Assembly (NCBI RefSeq): GCF_000754815.1 | Contig: NZ_KN150747.1 | Location: 2,824,896 to 2,888,895 of the forward strand | Reading direction: 5' to 3' | DNA length: 64,000 nucleotides | Source: Yersinia ruckeri ATCC 29473 | Lineage (GTDB): Bacteria > Pseudomonadota > Gammaproteobacteria > Enterobacterales > Enterobacteriaceae | Shown: positions 1 to 8,419 of the stretch, piece after piece | Position numbering within the stretch: the stretch's first letter is position 1 | How the letters are laid out: the number at the start of each line of letters is the position of its first letter | Notes under the pieces: model-generated | Told to the model about the DNA's origin: nothing | Database searches by the model: none | Seen by the model: only the letters and a program-made list of their open reading frames with translations | Position numbers and translations under genes: made by a program

Positions 1-2
1 GG

Positions 3-263
3 GCTTCATTGGTCTTTTCAGGCAGCGCTGTGCTCGCCACAGCCAATATTCCCCTACACCAGGCAGGGCTGGCCGGTGGTGTGATGAATACGGCGATGGA
101 ACTGGGTCCAACAATGGGTCTGGCGGCATTGATGGCAGTGGCGGCTACGCAGGTCGATGTCATTGACGGATATGGCTTGGCTTTTGGTACGGCGGGCTGT
201 ATTTATGTTGTGGCCGCGATGGCAGCCATTCTCTGTTACCGGAACATCAAATCACCCTGTTAA
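3..263 (+). CDS. MFS transporter, C-terminal fragment cut by the window edge
   Basis: Only the last 86 codons are in the window, and the frame is open to the left edge, so the true start lies outside. What remains is hydrophobic and Gly/Ala-rich. It contains a glycine-rich helix (LAGGVMNTAMELGPTMG) and two further predicted membrane helices, as in the last helices of major facilitator drug/proton antiporters. The GVMNT.xELG pattern suggests the DHA2-like (14-helix) branch, but the substrate cannot be told from this piece. It is convergent with the ArsR-type gene, with a strong hairpin between them. Confidence 0.6.
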   Translation, partial: ASLVFSGSAVLATANIPLHQAGLAGGVMNTAMELGPTMGLAALMAVAATQVDVIDGYGLAFGTAGCIYVVAAMAAILCYRNIKSPC

Positions 264-270
264 TACTTAG

Positions 271-295
271 GCCATGGCCTGCCTCAGGCCATGGC
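271..295. terminator. Hairpin between convergent MFS gene and ArsR gene
   Basis: A perfect 11-bp inverted repeat (GCCATGGCCTG and its complement) surrounds a 3-nt loop and is followed by an AT-rich stretch (GATTTATTA). It sits 7 bp after the MFS stop and 25 bp after the end of the facing gene, so it may end transcription from both sides. Confidence 0.6.
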
Positions 296-319
296 GATTT
301 ATTACAGCACTGGGGACGT

Positions 320-991
320 TCAGCGATGATTTTGTACTTCAAGTCCCGCCGCTTTCCACTCGGGAAACCCATCTTCAAGGCAGCGGACATTGTAACCATG
401 TTCCCGCAGCACCTTCATCGCGTTAACCGAAAGGACACAGTATGGGCCACGACAATAAGCAACGATATCCTGAGCTAGAGGTAACTCCGAGAGGCGCCCC
501 TCAAGCTGCTCCACAGGAATATTTATTGCACCAGGCAAATGGCCGTGACTGAATTCCTCATAAGGACGCACATCCAGCAAGGTGACATCACCTTCGTTGA
601 GGCGATTCAGCAATTCCTCACGCGAAACGGACTCAAAACGCTCACGCTGATTTAAGGTTTCTGACACAAAGTTACTCATTTCATTATGCCGATATTCCAC
701 ATATTGGCGAATGGCCGTCAACAAATTCTGCACTGGCCCACGGCCAAGGCTGTAGAGCACATTTTTTCCATCACGACGTGCCTGAACGAATCCAACACGT
801 TTGAGATGCTGCAAATGCTGGGAGGCGTTGGCAATGGATATGTTGGCCAACTCAGCCAGCCTTTCCACCGAGCGTTCACCTTGGGAAATATGCTCCAGAA
901 GAATAAGGCGGTGTGCATTTCCCAGGGAGCGTGTGACCTCTGCAAGTTCATGAAACACTGGGTGGTTAATGTTCTCGTTGTTGGTTGACAT
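320..991 (-). CDS. ArsR-family regulator fused to a rhodanese domain
   Basis: This 223-aa protein has an N-terminal winged helix-turn-helix of the ArsR/SmtB type (about residues 10-90, recognition helix around ISIANASQHLQHLK). A C-terminal rhodanese domain follows (about 115-218), with LLDVRPYEEFSHGHLPGA and the active-site loop CRGPYC carrying a catalytic-type cysteine. ArsR-rhodanese fusions are known to sense reactive sulfur or redox state. A 7-4-7 palindrome lies 22 bp upstream of the start, suggesting autoregulation. The gene is divergent from the DUF2938 membrane protein, which is its most likely target. The effector is not deducible. Confidence 0.85.
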   Translation of the reverse strand: MSTNNENINHPVFHELAEVTRSLGNAHRLILLEHISQGERSVERLAELANISIANASQHLQHLKRVGFVQARRDGKNVLYSLGRGPVQNLLTAIRQYVEYRHNEMSNFVSETLNQRERFESVSREELLNRLNEGDVTLLDVRPYEEFSHGHLPGAINIPVEQLEGRLSELPLAQDIVAYCRGPYCVLSVNAMKVLREHGYNVRCLEDGFPEWKAAGLEVQNHR

Positions 992-1012
992 AGGTTAATC
1001 ATTACCCCATTA

Positions 1013-1030
1013 TTCAATTTATTAATTGAA
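1013..1030. promoter_or_regulatory. Candidate operator of the ArsR-rhodanese regulator
   Basis: The palindrome TTCAATT-TATT-AATTGAA lies in the divergent interval between the regulator start (991) and the DUF2938 gene (1145). ArsR-family dimers bind such AT-rich dyads. Assignment is by position and symmetry only. Confidence 0.45.
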
Positions 1031-1144
1031 GGTTATCTTATCAAAACCGTACCCGACCAGCCAGCGGGAACCAGACTAAATTGTCACCCTCTCGGTGAGT
1101 ATAGGAAGCCTGTAATCTTATGATTGATGAAAAAGGAAGCTGAA

Positions 1145-1633
1145 ATGGATATTACGTTACAAGCAGTCGCTATTGGAATCGGGGCAACCTTAATTATGGA
1201 TATCTGGGCGATCCTGCAAAAACGCTTGCTCAATATTCCTTCTCTTGATTACCGGCTGGTCGGACGCTGGTTAGGTCATATGTCGCGGGGACAATTCGTG
1301 CATCACACCATACTGCAGGCAAACGCAGTCAGGGGAGAAGTGCTGGTAGGCTGGCTGGCACATTATGCTATTGGCATCATTTTTTCATTTTTACTGATTA
1401 CCGCCACCGGCCCCGGATGGCTTGTAGAACCAACCTTTCTCCCCGCGCTGATTGTTGGCATCATCAGCATAGTGGCTCCCTTTTTTATTATGCAACCGGG
1501 TTTTGGCTTCGGCATCGCGGCCTCTCGTCTCCCGCAACCTAATGTGGCGCGCCGACGTAGCCTAATTGCTCACACTTCATTCGGTGTCGGTCTTTATATT
1601 AGCGCCCAGGTTCTACGCTTCATGCTAAACTAA
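1145..1633 (+). CDS. DUF2938 family membrane protein
   Basis: This 162-aa protein has four hydrophobic segments (about residues 3-25, 68-90, 95-120 and 140-160), so it is an inner-membrane protein. Family features seen are LIMDIWAILQKRL near the N-terminus, a central HH pair, and FFIMQPGFGFGIAASRLPQP near the C-terminus. I recognise this as DUF2938, whose function is unknown. The start at 1145 is chosen because AAGGAAG lies 5 bp upstream; the earlier in-frame ATGs at 1124 and 1127 lack such a site. It is divergent from the ArsR-rhodanese gene and may be controlled by it. Confidence 0.75.
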   Translation: MDITLQAVAIGIGATLIMDIWAILQKRLLNIPSLDYRLVGRWLGHMSRGQFVHHTILQANAVRGEVLVGWLAHYAIGIIFSFLLITATGPGWLVEPTFLPALIVGIISIVAPFFIMQPGFGFGIAASRLPQPNVARRRSLIAHTSFGVGLYISAQVLRFMLN

Positions 1634-1856
1634 TGATCCAGAACAACGAGTGAGATTAATAACACCCGGTGTCACAGCGGTGAAAACCGACAGAGCGTCA
1701 GAGTTCAAGCCATATATCAGTCTGATATTGTCGGTTATTTAGCCAACCATACCTAACCGTATTCATTGAATTTTCAGCAATTCGATCTCGGTCATAATAA
1801 AAAACATAGCGTCATGATATACAGAAGATTATTCCGTAAAAATCCAAAGGATATCT

Positions 1857-2135
1857 ATGCCTTACTTTACTGTGAGTGTTAGATTGCATAATGCTGAGGA
1901 CGGCGATTATCAATCTCTTAATGAAAAAATGACCGAAGCTGGATTTACCCGATTAATTGGTAGAGAGAAAGTTTATAAATTGCCCGATGGTGAATATAAC
2001 TATGGTAGTGGCTCATTGAATAAACAGGAAGTCGCCGATTTAGCATTACAAGTTGCCGAAAAAATCCGCTTCGTCCCTTCCATCCTGGTGACTGAGTCCG
2101 GTGGACGCACATGGAGAAATTTGGATTCAAAGTAA
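1857..2135 (+). CDS. Small DUF2622-like protein
   Basis: A 92-aa soluble protein beginning MPYFTVSVRLHNAEDGDYQSL. It shows a beta-alpha-beta pattern and a central YKLPDGEYNY motif, ending with an SILVTE strand. This resembles the small DUF2622 proteins, which are predicted ferredoxin-like and of the same size. No function is established. AAAGGATATCT gives a ribosome site 6-7 bp before the ATG. The gene stands alone and is followed by a hairpin. Confidence 0.55.
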   Translation: MPYFTVSVRLHNAEDGDYQSLNEKMTEAGFTRLIGREKVYKLPDGEYNYGSGSLNKQEVADLALQVAEKIRFVPSILVTESGGRTWRNLDSK

Positions 2136-2197
2136 CAGTATTATTAAAAACCCTTTAAATACATAATCATAAAAGCACATTCACTTGCTGACAATCA

Positions 2198-2233
2198 AGC
2201 CAGATAGCGCCAACTTATGTTTGCGCTCTGGCT
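2198..2233 (+). terminator. Hairpin after the DUF2622-like gene
   Basis: AGCCAGA pairs with TCTGGCT and an inner GCGC/GCGC extends the stem across a 2-nt bulge. No clear U-tract follows, so termination is only possible. The rest of 2136-2437 is AT-rich with no visible gene. Confidence 0.35.
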
Positions 2234-2437
2234 AGCAGATTAATTATATCTTCTGTACTCTTTACGAAAAAAATAGCATTAAACAATGATTACTGACAAT
2301 TTAACTTAAATGCCAATATTCCGCTTATTATTATGAAGAGCAAAAATCAAATTATTATGTTTAATCTGATTCTCGCCGTTATATCAGTGAAATATCATGT
2401 TGCCGCTATCCGCTATCCGCTATTCCCCAGTTCACCA

Positions 2438-3292
2438 TCACCACGTCACGGGTTTCTCTGATAGCTCGACGGCTTCGGCCTGACGCTGATAAACGCGAAT
2501 AATAAAATCCGTCTCACAGGCGAAATTGTCCATCGCGGCCAATGCCTGCCCCATTTCTATTGATGCTCGCCAAGCAAACGGCGTCATCTGTAACAAATTC
2601 ATGGCTTGCGCGCCCGGTAAAATCATCGGGTAAGCCAAGGACTCACTGCTAATCGATTCAAAACCGGAAAGTTGTTCATCATTCTCCGCGTGCAACTGCA
2701 CCTGCGGATAAATGATCTCTTTTAATTGATACAAATGGCGTGGTCCTGGAGACACCGTCACCACAATGCCCCCGCTTTTCACCCCACGAGCCAGTTCCTC
2801 TGCCTTACAGGGTGCATAAATCCGTAATACAGCATCCAGTGAAGCATCGGCAAACGGCAATCGATGACTGGATGCCACGCAAAAATTGACCGACGGATAA
2901 CGTTTCGCACCATAGCGTACCGCCACTTTCGCCACGTCTAAACCGTAAACCTGCATCGTTCGCTGCTGATTTAAACGTTCCGCTACTGCAGCGGTGTAAT
3001 AGCCTTCGCCACAGCCAATATCCAGTAATATTTTGGCTTCTGACGACAAACGCTCATCCAGTAAGGCGGCCACTCGCTGTTGCAATGGCTGATAGTAACC
3101 CGCATCCAGAAACGCACGTCGTGCCTGCATCATCTCTGGACTGTCTCCCGGCTGTTTTGAGCCTTTATGCTGCACCGGTAACAAATTGACATAACCCTCT
3201 TTGGCGCAATCAAACTGGTGATTATTGCTGCAACGCCACTGTTGTTGATTAAGCTGTAGCGCCTGATGACAAAGAGGACATTGATAAGACAT
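2438..3292 (-). CDS. rlmA: 23S rRNA (guanine-745-N1) methyltransferase RlmA
   Basis: A 284-aa protein that methylates G745 in helix 35 of 23S rRNA with SAM. The N-terminal zinc site is visible as C5, C8, C21 and H25. The SAM-binding motif I is [11 protein letters not shown] near residue 90, and a downstream [11 protein letters not shown] segment is typical of RlmA. The length matches the family. As in E. coli it lies near cspC, but here an FtsI-like gene and a pgeF-like gene sit between them. GGAAA about 8 bp upstream supports the ATG. Confidence 0.93.
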   Translation of the reverse strand: MSYQCPLCHQALQLNQQQWRCSNNHQFDCAKEGYVNLLPVQHKGSKQPGDSPEMMQARRAFLDAGYYQPLQQRVAALLDERLSSEAKILLDIGCGEGYYTAAVAERLNQQRTMQVYGLDVAKVAVRYGAKRYPSVNFCVASSHRLPFADASLDAVLRIYAPCKAEELARGVKSGGIVVTVSPGPRHLYQLKEIIYPQVQLHAENDEQLSGFESISSESLAYPMILPGAQAMNLLQMTPFAWRASIEMGQALAAMDNFACETDFIIRVYQRQAEAVELSEKPVTW

Positions 3293-3389
3293 GGTTATAT
3301 TTCCAAATGGCAGGGAAAAACTAAGGCGGCGCTAGTCTAAAGAACCCCCCACGCCGTTGCAAGCCGGAGCGACTCATTGTGCTTCAATC

Positions 3390-5099
3390 TTAGCTGTGTC
3401 GCAGCGCCTGGGTAGGTAAAGCGTCGGGTTCAACGTTCATAGTACGTAAGATTTCCCCCATAATCTCGCTGAATACCGGAGCCGCTACCGCCCCGCCATA
3501 ATATTTCCCTCCCTGCGGATTATTAATCACCACCACCAACGCAAAACGTGGCTGGCTGGCTGGCGCAACGCCAGCGGTATAAGCCACATATTTATCAATG
3601 TATTGTCCGTTAGGACCAATTTTCTTCGCAGTCCCGGTTTTGACCGCCACGCGATAGCCGCGAACGGCCGCCTTCACACCGCCGCCGCCGGGTAACGCCA
3701 CGCTTTCCATCATATATTCAACTTCTTTTACCCGCTCAGCGAGCATCACTCGATGACCGACTACCGGTGGATCTACTTTGGTAATCGATAGTGGTCGATA
3801 AATACCGTAACTGCCTATAGTCGCGTAAACCCGAGCCAATTGCAGTGGTGTAACCATCAAACCGTAGCCGAATGAGAAAGTGGCACGATCCAGATCACTC
3901 CAACGCTGGCGCTGCGGCATCAATCCACTGCTTTCTCCGGTTAGCCCCAATTCCGTCGGTTTTCCCAGCCCGAATAATCCATAGGTTTGCAGCAATGCTG
4001 AGGCTGGCATCGCCAGTGCCAAGCGGGATACACCAACATCGCTGGATTTTTGCAGCACACCGGTCAACGACAGCGTCGGATAAAAACCAACATCACGGAT
4101 CTGGTGGCCACTCAAAGTATAGGGATGGGTATCCAGCACGCTGTCCGGCTTGACTAATTTACGTTGTAGCGCCGTCATTATCACCATCGGCTTAACTGTT
4201 GAACCGGGTTCGAAAATATCGCTAATCGCCCGATTACGGAAATTCTCCGTCGGCGTATCCGCACGATTATTCGGATTATAGGTTGGGTAATTGGCCATCG
4301 CCAAAACCTCCCCCGTATTAACATCCACCAGCACCGCCGATCCTGATTCAGCCTTGTTAAATAACACCGCGTTAGTTAAAGCATGGGAAGCCTCAGTCTG
4401 CAAACGCTCATCAATGCTCAGTTGAACATTTTGGCCGGGATGGCTGTCGGTGGCCGAAATATCCTCAACCACATGACCATAGCGATCTTTACGTACCACC
4501 CGATGGCCTGCGGTGCCGCTCAGCAACTGATTAAAACTCTTTTCGATGCCTTCAATACCCTGATCGTCGATATTGGTAAAACCGACCAGATTTGCCACCG
4601 TCGCACCCGCAGGATAAAAGCGGCGGGACTCTGCCCGTAAGGCAATACCCGGCAATTTTAAGCGTTGGATGTAATCGGCAGAAGTCGGCTCCACTTGTCT
4701 GGCCAGATAAACGAAACGCCCCGTGGGGCTCTGATTAATCCGGCTGGCAATTTCGGTCAGCGATTGGTGCAGAGTTTGAGCTAACGCTTGCCAACGTGGG
4801 CCCTTTCCCACCCCCCCCTTATCCAGCACCACTTGGGGATCGGCCCAGATTGCATCTACCGGTACACTGACAGCCAACGGCTGGCCATTATGATCGGTTA
4901 TCATGCCGCGCATATTCGGCGTGGTCATCACTCGAACGGAACGCAGGTTCTCTTCCTTTGCCAAGGACTCCGCCTCAACAACCTGTAACCAGGCCACCCG
5001 ACCAAGTAAGCCTAATAGTGATAAAAGAATACAGCCGCACAACAAACTAAAACGCCAGCGAATAAAATTGTTTGTTTCAACATTCACTTTAGAAATCAT
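3390..5099 (-). CDS. Second PBP3/FtsI-like peptidoglycan transpeptidase
   Basis: A 569-aa class B penicillin-binding protein, start at 5099 because AGGA lies 6 bp upstream. It has a short cytoplasmic tail, one membrane anchor (about residues 16-38), a PBP dimerisation domain and a C-terminal transpeptidase. The active-site serine motif is STVK (in EPGSTVKP) and the third motif is KTGT. The second motif, SSN in E. coli FtsI, reads SSD here (codon at 4038-4040). The C-terminal tail seen in E. coli FtsI is absent. Its place beside rlmA matches the Salmonella PBP3 paralogue active at acid pH, so I infer an alternative septal enzyme rather than the division-cluster ftsI. Confidence 0.85.
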   Translation of the reverse strand: MISKVNVETNNFIRWRFSLLCGCILLSLLGLLGRVAWLQVVEAESLAKEENLRSVRVMTTPNMRGMITDHNGQPLAVSVPVDAIWADPQVVLDKGGVGKGPRWQALAQTLHQSLTEIASRINQSPTGRFVYLARQVEPTSADYIQRLKLPGIALRAESRRFYPAGATVANLVGFTNIDDQGIEGIEKSFNQLLSGTAGHRVVRKDRYGHVVEDISATDSHPGQNVQLSIDERLQTEASHALTNAVLFNKAESGSAVLVDVNTGEVLAMANYPTYNPNNRADTPTENFRNRAISDIFEPGSTVKPMVIMTALQRKLVKPDSVLDTHPYTLSGHQIRDVGFYPTLSLTGVLQKSSDVGVSRLALAMPASALLQTYGLFGLGKPTELGLTGESSGLMPQRQRWSDLDRATFSFGYGLMVTPLQLARVYATIGSYGIYRPLSITKVDPPVVGHRVMLAERVKEVEYMMESVALPGGGGVKAAVRGYRVAVKTGTAKKIGPNGQYIDKYVAYTAGVAPASQPRFALVVVINNPQGGKYYGGAVAAPVFSEIMGEILRTMNVEPDALPTQALRHS

Positions 5100-5310
5100 C
5101 CATTTTCCTGTGGGGTTCGCCACTTTGGCTGCTCATTAAACCCGATCCAGGGTACCTACAGGGAAGAAACAGTGATACAAGACCACTTATTTTGCAACAA
5201 AGCGCAAGCAACCACGTTATTCCGATGAATAAACCCACAGCCAGTAGCCAGAAAGGGAAAAATCGTCCTACACTGAGCCATTCTCCAGCCACAAAGGCGA
5301 TATTATTTAC

Positions 5311-6051
5311 ATGACTGATGTATCCAGCATATTCACTCCTATTCCCGGAATCCTCCATGGTTTTGGTAGTAAAACCGCGCTATTGCCGGTGGTTCTGCAA
5401 CCTTTTCGCACTAGTTTGCCGGAGAAAAAACAGGTACATGGGACGCGTATTGTCGATGTCACGGAGCCAAATCAGATTTGCGGTGAAGCTGATGGCTTGT
5501 ATACCACTCGGCCGGGGGTGCTATTAACCGTGCTGACAGCGGATTGTCTGCCCGTTATTTTCAGCCGTCGAGATGGAAAAGCAATTGCCGTCGCTCATGC
5601 AGGCTGGCGCGGTTTACTGGATGGAATACTGCAAAAAATGGCCGAACGTATTGCGCGTGAGGATTCATTGAACGACTGGGTGGTCGCCATTGGCCCGGCG
5701 GTGGGTTCCTGCTGTTATGAAGTCACGGAACAACTGGTTGCACAGTTTATTGAAAAAATGTCGGTGCCTGCCACCGTGATCTCACCGCGCTACCGTCATC
5801 TCAACCTCACAGCGATTGCCGAATATCAGTTGCAGTCTCTCGGATTTTATCAGGTTGATCGCGTTGGCAGCTGTACCCTATGCACTTTGGCGGAGACTGT
5901 CTCAGTCCAGTCAGTATCGGGTGAACAAATCGAAGCGATACCGTTCAAATACACCAGTTTTCGTCGTAACAGTAACCAGCGAGCACGTGATCCTAGCCAC
6001 CCTGGGATCAGCGGCAGGAATCAATATTCAGGCTTGATAATTCAACCTTGA
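5311..6051 (+). CDS. PgeF/YfiH-like laccase-domain protein
   Basis: A 246-aa DUF152 (multicopper polyphenol oxidase/laccase) protein. The conserved metal-site residues are all present: H43 in KQVHGTR, C79 in LTADCLPV and H96 in HAGWRG, plus the GPAVGSCCYEV motif. Family members act on purines or, as PgeF, edit peptidoglycan precursors by removing misincorporated serine. The canonical copy in enterobacteria sits with rluD and clpB, so this is probably a paralogue. It is divergent from the PBP3-like gene by about 210 bp. The ribosome site is weak (AAAGG 14 bp away). The C-terminus is polar and about 20 aa longer than expected. Confidence 0.8.
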   Translation: MTDVSSIFTPIPGILHGFGSKTALLPVVLQPFRTSLPEKKQVHGTRIVDVTEPNQICGEADGLYTTRPGVLLTVLTADCLPVIFSRRDGKAIAVAHAGWRGLLDGILQKMAERIAREDSLNDWVVAIGPAVGSCCYEVTEQLVAQFIEKMSVPATVISPRYRHLNLTAIAEYQLQSLGFYQVDRVGSCTLCTLAETVSVQSVSGEQIEAIPFKYTSFRRNSNQRARDPSHPGISGRNQYSGLIIQP

Positions 6052-6070
6052 ACCTGACTCGACACAGACG

Positions 6071-6100
6071 AAAAAACCCGCACGTAGGCGGGTTTTTTTT
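6071..6100. terminator. Bidirectional terminator between pgeF-like gene and cspC
   Basis: AAAACCCGC pairs with GCGGGTTTT around a 6-nt loop, with an A-run on one side and a T-run on the other. This fits Rho-independent termination of both convergent genes. Confidence 0.85.
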
Positions 6101-6114
6101 CAGCTAGAGCTGAA

Positions 6115-6324
6115 TTAGATTGCAGTAACGTTTACTGCAGACGGACCTTTCTGACCGTCTTGGATTTCGAACTCTACGTTCTGGCCTTCGCCCAGGGTTT
6201 TGAAGCCGTTACCCTGGATTGCAGAGAAGTGTACAAACACATCTTTGCTGCCGTCAGCTGGAGTGATGAAACCGAAACCTTTAGACTCGTTGAACCACTT
6301 AACTTGACCTTTAATCTTAGCCAT
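6115..6324 (-). CDS. cspC: Cold-shock-family RNA chaperone CspC
   Basis: A 69-aa single cold-shock domain with both RNA-binding motifs, GFGFI (RNP1) and VFVHF (RNP2). The sequence starts [19 protein letters not shown] and differs from E. coli CspC at only a few positions (for example TLGEGQ for TLAEGQ), which favours CspC over CspE. CspC is constitutive, binds single-stranded RNA and affects RpoS-dependent mRNAs. It lies 41 bp after the yobF stop, as in E. coli, so the two are probably co-transcribed. Confidence 0.93.
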   Translation of the reverse strand: MAKIKGQVKWFNESKGFGFITPADGSKDVFVHFSAIQGNGFKTLGEGQNVEFEIQDGQKGPSAVNVTAI

Positions 6325-6365
6325 CTTGAGTATTTCCTTTGGATTGTTTAACTCGCCCGGAGGCG

Positions 6366-6482
6366 TTACATAGACAAACTAGAGTCGTTACTGCTTGAGG
6401 CACTAAGATAAGGATCGGCAGAGAAGCGGTATTCAACGCTAACGTCTTTACTCAGAACTTCTTTACTGAAAATGCCACACAT
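6366..6482 (-). CDS. yobF: Small protein YobF
   Basis: A 38-aa ORF, below usual calling length, directly upstream of cspC on the same strand. The translation starts [20 protein letters not shown] and ends with a Ser-rich tail, matching E. coli YobF over its first 30 residues. E. coli YobF is a heat-shock-associated small protein of unknown function encoded with cspC. GAGG lies about 13 bp before the ATG, longer than ideal. The homology and synteny make this a real gene. Confidence 0.85.
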   Translation of the reverse strand: MCGIFSKEVLSKDVSVEYRFSADPYLSASSSNDSSLSM

Positions 6483-7472
6483 ATACAGAACTGTACCTCG
6501 TTTTACCCATATGCGTTATCACATACTCTGAATTCGTTGGCAAGCCATTTTTAATCAACCACGAGCTTGTCGCACATATTTGAGCCACTCGATCACAAAC
6601 ACTGCTTAAATATGCTGAAATTTGTTGAAGGTCATCGTAATTTCTGCTTTATTTTTTTATACTAACGAACCGCTTTTTTTCTTAATTTTAACAATCGCGC
6701 TAACTATTTTTATAATATCTATCCCTCCTCACTATTGATGACTTCAATCAGGTTACAATTTAACCAATGCTACCTGAATGAATATTTCCTTCTTTGGATA
6801 AATAAAAAATGAATATATATTTCCTTACCTCCAGAGTGATAGCACAAAGCTCACTCTCAGTTGAAATTTTCAAATTTTAGTAGGTTAAACCCTTAGTTAT
6901 TCTCATGTTGAAGCAAATGGGCACTCATGATCAGCAGATGACAGCCTGGTTTTTTTGTTCAAAAGATGTGATTCTGGTTATCCACACAATATCCGGAAAA
7001 CATATTCATAACAGCATATAAATTTAAATTAGACATTATTCCAAACTGCGATCAATGTATTCAATTTCAATTACTGGCTCAACATTTCCAACTCTACCAT
7101 TCTTTCATTAAAATAGTTATGCACTATCATGACGCGGAAAAATACGACCTATTGGGGCGCATAAACACACAGAAAAGTACCATTTTTAATCAACTGACAA
7201 AAAGCGACAATGCCAGTTAATCTTACACAAAAGCTAAATGAACAACCTATTCTGGATATATATAGCTTTTTTATTCCTGTATTTATAAGTAGAATTCCCT
7301 CCCTTGTTTATTCATAAAATAGATTGTTCGAGCTTCGTATAAATCCTGTCTAATAATAGGATTATCTCCAACAATGATTTTTCACATATTATCGTTCTAC
7401 CATTTTGATAAACACTGGATTAGCGGCTCCGTACAGACGCCCGGTTGGTTTATCCGTAGCAGAGATCCCATT
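6483..7472. other. Long AT-rich interval upstream of yobF and pagP
   Basis: About 990 bp with no convincing gene on either strand. It must hold the divergent promoters of yobF-cspC and pagP. One PhoP-like half-site (TGTTTA, near 7306) lies before pagP, but I see no good second half. The AT-richness would suit H-NS binding; that is inference. Confidence 0.5.
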
Positions 7473-8075
7473 ATGAAATATAAAGTTGCTGTAATCAGTG
7501 CCGCCCTTGTCGCGCCGAGTCTGTTGCCCATGGCATTTCCTGCTTACGGTGAGCCACAAACCATACAGACCCGCCCTGATGCTGTTAATGGGGAAAGCAG
7601 TGGCCTGTGGCAACGTTTTAAAGATAATGTCACGCAGACGTGGGATGCTCCCGGCAGTGAATTGTATGTCCCGGTGCTGACTTGGCATAACCGCTGGACC
7701 TACAGCCAGGATAAAATTGACTCTTATAACGAAAATCCTTGGGGGATTGGTTTCGGCAAGTACCGTTATGATGAGAATAACAACTGGCATTCACTTTATG
7801 CGATGGCTTTTATGGATTCACATAATAAAGTAGAACCGATTATCGGTTATGGCTATCAGAAAATGTGGATACCGGGAGATATGGACGGTTGGCGATTTGG
7901 TGCCGGTTTCACCCTCAGTATCACTGCACGCCATGAGTATTATTACATTCCACTGCCTTTACCTTTGCCGTTAGTCTCCGTTGAATATAATAAATTCGCC
8001 TTGCAGGCAACCTACATCCCTGGAACTCATAATAATGGTAATGTACTCTTTGCCTGGATGCGATGGAGGTTCTAA
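7473..8075 (+). CDS. pagP: Lipid A palmitoyltransferase PagP
   Basis: A 200-aa outer-membrane beta-barrel enzyme that moves palmitate from phospholipid to lipid A. A signal peptide ends near residues 24-26 (FPAYG). The catalytic triad is present: H72 in TWHNRWTY, and D115-S116 in FMDSHNK. A C-terminal aromatic residue (WMRWRF) marks outer-membrane insertion. The start at 7473 gives a clean signal peptide; the ATG at 7374 would add 33 residues in front of it. In related bacteria pagP is PhoP-activated, and the PhoQ inhibitor gene mgrB lies 3 kb away. Confidence 0.93.
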   Translation: MKYKVAVISAALVAPSLLPMAFPAYGEPQTIQTRPDAVNGESSGLWQRFKDNVTQTWDAPGSELYVPVLTWHNRWTYSQDKIDSYNENPWGIGFGKYRYDENNNWHSLYAMAFMDSHNKVEPIIGYGYQKMWIPGDMDGWRFGAGFTLSITARHEYYYIPLPLPLPLVSVEYNKFALQATYIPGTHNNGNVLFAWMRWRF

Positions 8076-8367
8076 CCATTATTGGTTATATTCGGGGGAG
8101 TCATCCCCTGAAGTGCAGCGAATAACATCTGCAATCAACGCGCTATTTTAAATAGATTTAACTTCACTATCGAGAATCATTCTCAAATCATATCAGAGTG
8201 ATACAACCTGCCTATTAAGTGCTACACCACCATAGTCCCTGTAGCATTCTCTCAAGCGAAAAATAAACCAGTCGCCTCGTCCTATGACCTAAGTTTTATT
8301 ATCCCTGCAGTCGGCTTGATAATGCCTTGTAGTGAGAGATGAACACTAGTATACGGCTTTCAACCAT
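8076..8367. other. Intergenic stretch between convergent pagP and permease gene
   Basis: No gene is visible. The stretch is moderately AT-rich and ends at the permease terminator. Confidence 0.4.
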
Positions 8368-8390
8368 AAAAAAACCCGCCGATAGGCGGG
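8368..8390 (-). terminator. Terminator of the aromatic permease gene
   Basis: CCCGCC-GATA-GGCGGG, followed on the minus strand by a run of seven T. It begins 30 bp after the permease stop. Confidence 0.85.
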
Positions 8391-8419
8391 CTGAAACTAC
8401 CGAAAAAAACGATTATCAC

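Noticed and set aside
5089..5358. 89-aa frame on the minus strand between the PBP3-like and PgeF-like genes
   Set aside because: It lacks a ribosome site and overlaps the start of the well supported PgeF-like gene on the other strand.
7300..7325. PhoP box upstream of pagP
   Set aside because: Only one good half-site (TGTTTA); the hexamer at the right spacing is AAAATA.
7374..7472. 33-residue N-terminal extension of PagP
   Set aside because: It would precede a clean signal peptide; the ATG at 7473 gives the family length.
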